From CAYNMC01 sp964398365 (GTDB lineage Bacteria; Patescibacteriota; Microgenomatia; UBA1400; CAYNMC01): a stretch of DNA of 64,000 nt. How positions within the stretch are numbered: the first letter of the stretch is position 1; every line of letters begins with the position of its first letter. Of this stretch, positions 58,400 through 64,000 are shown one piece after another. The stretch covers positions 19,115 through 83,114 of the forward strand of contig CAYNMC010000037.1 of the NCBI GenBank assembly GCA_964398365.1, in the 5' to 3' direction. The position numbers and the translations under genes were made by a program. The notes below the pieces were generated by a model, which made no database searches, was not told the DNA's origin, and saw only the letters and a list, made by a program, of their open reading frames with translations.

Positions 58400-59686
58400 G
58401 TGATCAAGCAAAATTTTTTCCTTTCCTCCAGAGTTAAGGTTAACTCAATGGCCAATTTAACCCGGGTCATCTTAGGTCTACCCTTATCACTTTTTTTAAC
58501 TTACTTTGTCCTCAAAAAGCTCAGTTTAAGTGATTACGGAGCCTGGGCGCTTTTAGTTGCCTTTTTTTCCTATTTTTCACTGATTGATTTGGGCATGACG
58601 ACAGCTGTTACCCGTTTTATTTCTCACTTTAAAACTCAAAATAAGCTGAAAATGGTCAATAGGATTTTAAATACTGCCCTTGTTTTTTATTTGCTAACTG
58701 GCCTTTTTTTAAGCATCCTTCTTATTTATTTAAAACCGTCTTTTCAGAACTTTTTTTTTAAAAATAACCAAAACGTTATCAGTCTTGTTTATATTCTCGT
58801 TATTCTAATGGCCTATGTTGATTTTGTTTTTTCTACTTTTCTTTCGGTACTGAATGGTTTTCAAAGAATGGATGTCACTAGTACCGTTGATCTTTTTAAA
58901 ACCATTCTTTTTACTATTTTTGCCTATCTTTGTTTAAGCTGGCAACCAACACTCCAGAGTTTAGCCCTAGCTTTTACGTTTATGACTCTTTTCTGGGCTG
59001 GTATCTCTTTTTTTGCCTGCCGCCGCTTTTTCCCTCAATTGACTATAAACTTTACTTACTTTAACTTAAGCCTCTTTAAGAAAATGCTTAAATTTGGTTG
59101 CCAAAGTTACCTTGCTTCTCTCACTATTTTGCTTCATTTTAATCTTGATAAGTTTTTAGTCAGTCATTTTTTGGGAGTGGAAAAAGTGGCTTTTTTGGAT
59201 ATTGCTCTAAAACTTATTAATCAATCCCGAATGGTGGTTTCTAGTTTTATTTCGCCTTTAATGCCGGCTGCCGCCGAAAAAACGCTAATCTTTAAAAACA
59301 AAATTTCAACTTTCTACCAGAATTCTTTTAAATATGTTTTTATTTTGGCGGCTTTAGTCTTTGGCGGTTTAATTACTATTTCACCCTTATTTATCAGACT
59401 TTGGTTGGGTCCGGGTTTCACTATGGCAATTATTGCCACCCAAATTTTAGCTTTTGGTCACTTTATCAATCTTCTCACCGGACCTGCCAGTTCTATCATT
59501 TTAGCCCAAGGCAATCCCAAACCCCTTTTTTGGTTTTCTTTGCTGGAAGCAATCCTTAATTTAATTTTCTCTTTTTCCGGAATTATTTACTATGGGTTTT
59601 ATGGTAGTCTAGTTGGTACCTCATTAAGTTTATTACTAACAGGGTCGATTTTTCTTTTTGCTGCCCCTAAATATTTTAAAAGATGA
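58400..59686 (+). CDS. Polysaccharide flippase (Wzx/MOP superfamily)
   Basis: The 428-residue protein has about 12 helices and begins with the flippase pattern RVKVNSMANLTRVILGLPLSLFLTYFVLKKLSLSDYGAWALL, in two parts. It would flip lipid-linked oligosaccharide units across the membrane. The conserved N-terminal helix begins a few residues after the GTG at 58400, so this start is preferred to the ATG at 58448. TAAAAT lies 8 bases upstream of the GTG. It overlaps the methyltransferase gene by 4 bp. Confidence 0.88.
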   Translation: MIKQNFFLSSRVKVNSMANLTRVILGLPLSLFLTYFVLKKLSLSDYGAWALLVAFFSYFSLIDLGMTTAVTRFISHFKTQNKLKMVNRILNTALVFYLLTGLFLSILLIYLKPSFQNFFFKNNQNVISLVYILVILMAYVDFVFSTFLSVLNGFQRMDVTSTVDLFKTILFTIFAYLCLSWQPTLQSLALAFTFMTLFWAGISFFACRRFFPQLTINFTYFNLSLFKKMLKFGCQSYLASLTILLHFNLDKFLVSHFLGVEKVAFLDIALKLINQSRMVVSSFISPLMPAAAEKTLIFKNKISTFYQNSFKYVFILAALVFGGLITISPLFIRLWLGPGFTMAIIATQILAFGHFINLLTGPASSIILAQGNPKPLFWFSLLEAILNLIFSFSGIIYYGFYGSLVGTSLSLLLTGSIFLFAAPKYFKR

Positions 59687-60393
59687 AAACCGCTTTTTAT
59701 TATCAGCATCAAGCTTGCGAAGATGATCTCAAATCAGAACCCTTCAGCCAAATTATTCTTCAAAAATGGCTAGCTCCTCTACCCAGAACTCAAAAGATTT
59801 TGGATTTTGGTACAGGTATCGGCGCTAATTTAAAAACTTTAAAAACTCTCGGTTTTAAAAATATTCACGCTGCCGATATTAGTCCGTTGGCCGTTAAGAT
59901 CATCCATAAAAAGTTTCCCGATATCAAAATAAAACTGCTTAAAGAGATTAAACTACCTTATTCTAATAACTGTTTTGATCTTATTCTTGCTACCGAAGTC
60001 TTAGAACACATTTTTGCTTTTACGAAAACTTTGAAAGAACTTGATCGCATTCTTAAAAAAGGGGGGCTTCTTGTAATCAGTACACCAAATTATCTTAATC
60101 TTACTGGTCTTATTAAACTTTTTAAAGATTGGCGGAATAAAAAACGTTCTTGGAATCCGTGGGGAACTCATGTTGATGGTTACGAAAACTTTATAACTTC
60201 TTTTAGTTTAATCAAGCACTTGAAAAACTATAAAATCTTAAATTCTCTTGGTTTAGATTTTTACTTAGCTTGGTTTTATTGGCTTCCAAAATATTTTTGG
60301 CGTTTTCACCGTTATTTAATTTTTTATCCAAGTACTTTGCCTTTTTTTAAATATTTTGCCATGCATTATTATCTTCTGCTGCAAAAAAAATGA
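59683..60393 (+). CDS. SAM-dependent class I methyltransferase
   Basis: The 236-residue Rossmann methyltransferase has motif I ILDFGTGIGANLKTLKTLG, the acidic ADISPLAVKI, and LPYSNNCFDLILATEVLEHIFAFTKTLKELDRILKKGGLLVISTPNY in segments (motifs II-III of the UbiE/Methyltransf_11 type). It lies between the flippase and a glycosyltransferase with ATGA overlaps on both sides, so sugar or lipid-carrier methylation during glycan assembly is likely. The acceptor is unknown. Confidence 0.88.
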   Translation: MKTAFYYQHQACEDDLKSEPFSQIILQKWLAPLPRTQKILDFGTGIGANLKTLKTLGFKNIHAADISPLAVKIIHKKFPDIKIKLLKEIKLPYSNNCFDLILATEVLEHIFAFTKTLKELDRILKKGGLLVISTPNYLNLTGLIKLFKDWRNKKRSWNPWGTHVDGYENFITSFSLIKHLKNYKILNSLGLDFYLAWFYWLPKYFWRFHRYLIFYPSTLPFFKYFAMHYYLLLQKK

Positions 60394-61229
60394 TAATAAG
60401 CGTGATTATCCCTACTTACCGGCGTCCTTTAATCCTTAAACGCTGTCTCAAAGCGTTAAATAATCAGACTTTAAATAAAAAATTTTTTCAACTACTCGTC
60501 ATTCCTGACTATAAACACGCCGGCCCTGCTTGGGCAAGAAATGTGGGTATAAAAAAAGCCAAAGGTAAAATTATCCTTTTTTTAGATGATGATATTATTG
60601 CCACTCCTGATTTACTCAAAAAGCATTTTTCTTTTCATCAAGCTCATCCTCAAGTCAATTTAGGCCTGCTGGGTAAAGTAGTCTGGCATCCCCAATTAAA
60701 GATTAATTCTTTCATGGAATGGCTTGAATTCTCTGGTATGCAAGCCGATTATCAACACTTAAAAAATAATCAAAGGGTCTCTTCTCTCCATTTTTATACC
60801 AGCAACATCTCTCTAAAAAAAGAGCTTATGATTAAGAATGGCTTTTTTGATGAAAATTTTAAATATCCCCTTTTTGAAGATACAGAATTAGGTTACCGTC
60901 TTTCTAAAAAGGGTTTTAAATTAATTTATTCAGCCACGGCGCTGGCTTATCATTGGCATCCAGTTGATCTGAATTCTTATTTAAAGAAAATGAAATTAAG
61001 AGCCATTGCTGGTTGTCAGCTTTACCGAAAACATCCAGAACTTAAAGGTAAAATTTTTCCTACTCAGTTACCGGCCAAAGAAATTCTACGTTTAAAATTT
61101 TGGCAAGTACTTTATCCTTTAGGTAAACTATTTAATTCCAAAAAAATTCTTTTTAATAACTATCAACGTTTAGTCAATGAAGCCTTACTTAAAGAGGTTA
61201 AACTCCAAAGCAAAGCTAAAAATGGATAA
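60390..61229 (+). CDS. Family 2 glycosyltransferase
   Basis: The 279-residue GT-A enzyme begins IISVIIPTYRRPLILKRCLKAL and has GPAWARNVGIKKAKGKIILFLDDDIIATPDLL (DDD metal motif) in segments, and FKYPLFEDTELGYRLSKKG with the catalytic-base-type acidic pair. It is the third gene of the short plus-strand flippase operon. Its last 67 bp overlap, tail to tail, the convergent GT2 gene. Donor and acceptor are not determinable. Confidence 0.9.
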   Translation: MIISVIIPTYRRPLILKRCLKALNNQTLNKKFFQLLVIPDYKHAGPAWARNVGIKKAKGKIILFLDDDIIATPDLLKKHFSFHQAHPQVNLGLLGKVVWHPQLKINSFMEWLEFSGMQADYQHLKNNQRVSSLHFYTSNISLKKELMIKNGFFDENFKYPLFEDTELGYRLSKKGFKLIYSATALAYHWHPVDLNSYLKKMKLRAIAGCQLYRKHPELKGKIFPTQLPAKEILRLKFWQVLYPLGKLFNSKKILFNNYQRLVNEALLKEVKLQSKAKNG

Positions 61230-62008
61230 AAATATAAACAGTGCAACCAAGCACTAATTTTATAAGGCCAGGGGGTCCACTTATGAATAAAAATTAAATT
61301 ACTCCAAAAGCTATAAGGCAATTTCCGCAGGGGATTTTTAAAACCGGCGCTAACCTTATGACCAATAACGATTTTTGGGTCTAAAACTGCTTTATAACCT
61401 GCTTGTCGCACTCTTAGACAATAATCAACGTCTTCTAAATATAGATAAAATCTTTCATCAAACAAACCAATCTTTTCTAAAACTTCTCTTCTGATCAATA
61501 AGCAACAACCAGAAAGAAAATCTGCTTCAATAATTTTTTTGTTTTTAATCACTCTTACATTGCGATGCTTCGCTAACCCTTTTCTTAAATCCAAATAGCC
61601 CTCCATACCATAAAAAAGTTTATTATTTTGATAATGTTTCAAGGCTGGAGCAATAAGACCGATCTTCTTTTCTTTTTGAATAACTTCAAGTAATTTTTTT
61701 AGAAAATTTTTATTTAAAAAGGTATCATTGTTTAATAAAAGAACAAATTTCATTTCTTTATCTTTCAAAGCTAACTTTAATCCTTGATTGACACCAGCGG
61801 CAAAACCACGATTTTCTTGATTGATAATTAATTTAATTTGGGGAAAAATTTTTTTTATGGCGCTGGCGGTATCATCTTGGGAGGCGTTATCCACCAGAAT
61901 CGTTTTTAATTGATGATCAAGAGTTATTACTTTCTTTAGCTCAGTCAAACAACGCAAAGTTTCATCTTTTTGGTTACAGGTTAACATTATCACATAAATC
62001 TTTTTCAT
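61163..62008 (-). CDS. Family 2 glycosyltransferase (rhamnosyltransferase-like)
   Basis: The 281-residue protein has YVIMLTCNQKDETLRCLTEL, LVDNASQDDTASAIKK, NRGFAAGVNQGLKLAL, LLLNNDTFLNKNFL, DFLSGCCLLIRREVLEKIGLFDERFYLYLEDVDYCLRVRQAGY in segments. 'NNDT' and 'YLEDVDYC.R' are typical of the WbbL/RfbF rhamnosyltransferase-like branch of GT2. A C-terminal helix follows. It starts 18 bp downstream of the GT4 gene's stop. The 67-bp convergent overlap with the gene at 60390 lies in the variable C-termini of both. Confidence 0.9.
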   Translation of the reverse strand: MKKIYVIMLTCNQKDETLRCLTELKKVITLDHQLKTILVDNASQDDTASAIKKIFPQIKLIINQENRGFAAGVNQGLKLALKDKEMKFVLLLNNDTFLNKNFLKKLLEVIQKEKKIGLIAPALKHYQNNKLFYGMEGYLDLRKGLAKHRNVRVIKNKKIIEADFLSGCCLLIRREVLEKIGLFDERFYLYLEDVDYCLRVRQAGYKAVLDPKIVIGHKVSAGFKNPLRKLPYSFWSNLIFIHKWTPWPYKISAWLHCLYFYPFLALLWSLTSLSKASLTKR

Positions 62009-62026
62009 CTTTGGCTAAAAACAATT

Positions 62027-63190
62027 TTAAGATGGCAAAATAGGCTTCTTGGTGATGAATTGATAAATCTCGGCTATTTTTTCAGCGATTTTTTCCCTAT
62101 CAAAATATCTCTGGGCCCTTCTTCTACCCCTTCGTCCCTCTTCCTCCCTCTTTTCAGGTTTAGCCAATAAATAATTTAAAGCTTTGGCTAGCGCGGAGGC
62201 ATCACCCGGTTTTACCAAAATTCCCACTTCAGCTAAAACTTCAGGTATGGCGCCGCTTTTTGTGGCAATAATCGGCAATCCAGAAGCCATCGCCTCCACC
62301 AAAACCATACCGTACTGTTCAGCCCAAGTCTTCGTTGCCTTAGAAGGCAAGACAAAAACATCCGCCTTTTGATATTCTTTTAAGATCTTATCATAATTCA
62401 GTCGTCCGGTTAATTTAACTCCCTTTTTCCTCTCAGGAAGCTTTTTACCTTCTCCAACTAAGGTTAAGAAAAGATTATTTTGTTTTTTTCTCAATTCGCT
62501 AAATGCTTCCATCAACTCCCAAACTCCTTTCTCTTTCTCCAATCTACCCACATAAAGAATATTCATTTTTGCATTTTTAATTTTCCTTTTAATTTTTGAT
62601 TTTTGCATTTTGAATTTTTTAAGATCTACTCCCATTCTTACAACGCTGATTTTTTCTGGCCGACAACCCTCTTCAATCAAACACCGCTTAGCCATTTCCG
62701 TGGGACAGATAAAATGATCAATCTCTTGTATTGCCTGTTTTTTCCATTCTCTTCTTCCCCAAATGCTTTCATTATTGTGAGGTATAATCTCCCAACAAGT
62801 AGAAATAATTTTTTTCACCATGCCTTTTCTTTTAGCCTTTAAAGCTTGATGGGTGTAAGCATAATAAGTCTCCGCCACATGCGCAATCTCAAACCCTTTT
62901 AATTTCTCTTCCAAGCCAAATAGCCAATGAGCATCAATCAGTAACCTATTTAAAATCGCCATCTTATAAGGAAAATTGGGCAAATCCATCGGCGAAACCA
63001 ATTTTTTTATTTCCGCTCCGGGAGCGGCATGATCTTGACGCTCCGGTAAAAATGAGCTTTCTTTACTTAAAAATGATTTTAAAGAAGAAAAAATAACCAA
63101 ATTAAATTGATTTCTTAAAGGTTCATAATTTTGCAGCTCCCAAGAATTCAAAAATGCTCCCCGAATAAAAGCCACTTTAGGTTTTTTCAT
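62027..63190 (-). CDS. Family 4 glycosyltransferase
   Basis: The 387-residue GT-B enzyme has an N-terminal domain (VAFIRGAFLNSWELQNYEPL), a middle ICPTEMAKRCLIEEGCRPEKISVVRMGVDLKKF, and the nucleotide-sugar domain with ILYVGRLEKEKGVWELMEAF, ADVFVLPSKATKTWAEQYGMVLVEAMASGLPIIATKSGAIPEVL, in segments. The EQYGMVLVEAMASG stretch gives the E-x7-E retaining motif. It fits the GT4 family (mannosyl-, glucosyl-transferases). It overlaps the next GT2 gene's end by 14 bp. Confidence 0.92.
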   Translation of the reverse strand: MKKPKVAFIRGAFLNSWELQNYEPLRNQFNLVIFSSLKSFLSKESSFLPERQDHAAPGAEIKKLVSPMDLPNFPYKMAILNRLLIDAHWLFGLEEKLKGFEIAHVAETYYAYTHQALKAKRKGMVKKIISTCWEIIPHNNESIWGRREWKKQAIQEIDHFICPTEMAKRCLIEEGCRPEKISVVRMGVDLKKFKMQKSKIKRKIKNAKMNILYVGRLEKEKGVWELMEAFSELRKKQNNLFLTLVGEGKKLPERKKGVKLTGRLNYDKILKEYQKADVFVLPSKATKTWAEQYGMVLVEAMASGLPIIATKSGAIPEVLAEVGILVKPGDASALAKALNYLLAKPEKREEEGRRGRRRAQRYFDREKIAEKIAEIYQFITKKPILPS

Positions 63191-64000
63191 GAAATATAAA
63201 GTGTTTTAAAGTATTAAAAAAATCATCTATTATAAAAATTAATATTAAAAAATTTCCTAAAATAAAACCGAAATACTTTCTAAAGAATATCTTCTTTGAT
63301 TTGTTCCACGCTTGAATATTAATTCTATATTTAGTTCCTTTATAACTAGCTCCAAATTCATGTTTTATTACAGCCTTCGGATAATAAACAATTTTTATTC
63401 CTCTTTTTTTAGCTCTGAAACAAAAATCTATATCTTCTAAATAAAGAAAAAATTTTTCATCTAAGTATCCAATCTGATCAAAAACTTTTTTTTTAATAAG
63501 CATAAAGCCTCCACTGACGCCATAAACATCTTTGATACGATTCTCATCCTCTTCAATATAATAAAACTTTTTATAAAAAATATTGTTTGGCCAAAGCTTT
63601 TTTAAGTTTGTAAATTCAAATAATGCCGTGAAAAAATTAATCTTGTTAAAAAAGGTTCTATGGATTTCATTTTTATTTACCATTAATGTTTTCCCTCCAA
63701 CTATCCCAACTTCATTATTTTTTAAAGCAAAATTAACAATTTTATTGATTGCATCTTTTATAATAATTGTGTCTGGATTTAATAATAAAAAAATGTCCCC
63801 ACAGGCTTTTTTAAGTCCAATATTTACACCCTTTGAAAATCCTAAATTTCTTTTATTTTTAATAATTTTTAAGTCATTAATTTTTAGTTTTTCAACAGTT
63901 TCTATACTATCATCATTTGAATTATTATCTACTAATACTATTTCTATGGGATATCTGGGCCACCATTTAATAATTGATTTTAAACATTTAACTAAATAAG
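63177..64000 (-). CDS. Family 2 glycosyltransferase, 5' end beyond the window
   Basis: The frame is open from the right edge to the stop at 63177, so about 274 residues are present and the true start lies outside. The first visible part reads IEIVLVDNNSNDDSIETV, NLGFSKGVNIGLKKACGDIFLLLNPDT, and continues into VGIVGGKTLMV and KKVFDQIGYLDEKFFLYLEDIDFCFRAKKRGIKIVYY, in segments, as in the rhamnosyltransferase-like GT2 branch. An internal ATG at 63683 is not the start, because the metal-binding N-terminal half precedes it. A C-terminal hydrophobic segment (GFILGNFLILIFIIDDFF) may attach to the membrane. Confidence 0.9.
   Translation of the reverse strand, partial: YLVKCLKSIIKWWPRYPIEIVLVDNNSNDDSIETVEKLKINDLKIIKNKRNLGFSKGVNIGLKKACGDIFLLLNPDTIIIKDAINKIVNFALKNNEVGIVGGKTLMVNKNEIHRTFFNKINFFTALFEFTNLKKLWPNNIFYKKFYYIEEDENRIKDVYGVSGGFMLIKKKVFDQIGYLDEKFFLYLEDIDFCFRAKKRGIKIVYYPKAVIKHEFGASYKGTKYRINIQAWNKSKKIFFRKYFGFILGNFLILIFIIDDFFNTLKHFIFHEKT

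Noticed and set aside
63177..63683. A short 168-residue glycosyltransferase starting at 63683
   Set aside because: The frame is open to the window edge and encodes the conserved GT2 N-terminal half, so 63683 is an internal Met.
63583..63999. Plus-strand 138-residue ORF at the right edge
   Set aside because: It is antisense to the GT2 coding region and resembles nothing.
1..64000. CRISPR array or cas genes
   Set aside because: No spaced direct repeats of the right size and no Cas-like proteins were seen; RuvC here is the Holliday-junction enzyme, not a Cas nuclease domain.
1..64000. Stop-codon recoding (TGA as Gly)
   Set aside because: Several well-conserved genes end normally on TGA, and no conserved ORF continues through TGA.

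Overview
The window is a compact, AT-rich bacterial chromosome segment that most resembles a Candidate Phyla Radiation (Patescibacteria, Microgenomates-like) genome. That placement is inferred from gene content and style, not from a marker tree. The supporting signs are: many 1-65 bp gene overlaps, convergent genes that abut or overlap with no room for terminators, few strong Shine-Dalgarno sites, a bifunctional archaeal-type PGI/PMI, a fused KorA, GatCAB, and short forms of several enzymes. TGA is used as a normal stop, so this is not a recoded lineage.

Layout. 1-500: decayed transposase end and low-information DNA. 1350-6611 (+): SGNH hydrolase, RuvC, a secreted GH-A-like protein, a small HELLH metalloprotein, HolA and a phosphohexomutase. 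6612-6757: a dense regulatory spacer. 6758-19004 (+): a central-carbon operon (PGI/PMI, PEP synthase, a divergent enolase, iPGM, PfkB kinase, acetyl-CoA synthetase, 2-oxoacid:ferredoxin oxidoreductase alpha and beta, DedA). 19005-25404: LexA, a transglutaminase-like protein, a holin-like membrane protein, an oligopeptide-binding protein, SecG, tRNA-Glu and tRNA-Lys, and a large membrane protein. 25394-35939 (-): YraN and L19 at the promoter-distal end of a pyrimidine operon that reads RibA-like, PyrF-like paralog, PyrB, PyrC, PyrD, PyrK, a PHI-like SIS protein, PyrF, PyrE, Prs, PyrG. 36127-52970 (-): PolX, LemA, HtpX, ClpB, GatC, GatA, GatB, DnaE, CarA, CarB. 53050-54697 (+): tRNA-Asp, LysM protein, tRNA-Gly, tRNA-Thr and an Ig-like anchored protein. 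54694-64000: cell-surface polysaccharide genes (Wzy-like ligase/polymerase, GT-C, several GT2, GT4, methyltransferase, Wzx-like flippase), running off the right edge.

The genes fit together as follows. CarAB, PyrB, PyrC, PyrDK, PyrE, PyrF and PyrG would take glutamine/bicarbonate to UTP/CTP with PRPP from Prs; only UMP and UDP kinases are not seen here. A full de novo pyrimidine route is not universal in CPR genomes. The lower-glycolysis/pyruvate operon joins PEP, pyruvate and acetyl-CoA/acetate, and the PGI/PMI and phosphohexomutase genes supply sugar phosphates for the surface-glycan block.

The most interesting element is the 187 bp leader of the pyrimidine operon. It has a good promoter, a first hairpin followed by seven T, a 26-31 codon U-rich leader ORF, and a perfect intrinsic terminator whose loop contains the leader stop codon and which ends about 9 nt before the first gene. 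This is the architecture of the enterobacterial pyrBI UTP-sensing attenuator, apparently evolved independently. The same operon carries three altered paralogs: a GTP cyclohydrolase II relative without the catalytic tyrosine, an OMP decarboxylase relative with Glu for a catalytic Asp, and a phosphohexuloisomerase lacking its C-terminal His-containing tail. Together they suggest an undescribed side branch of nucleotide or pentose-phosphate metabolism.
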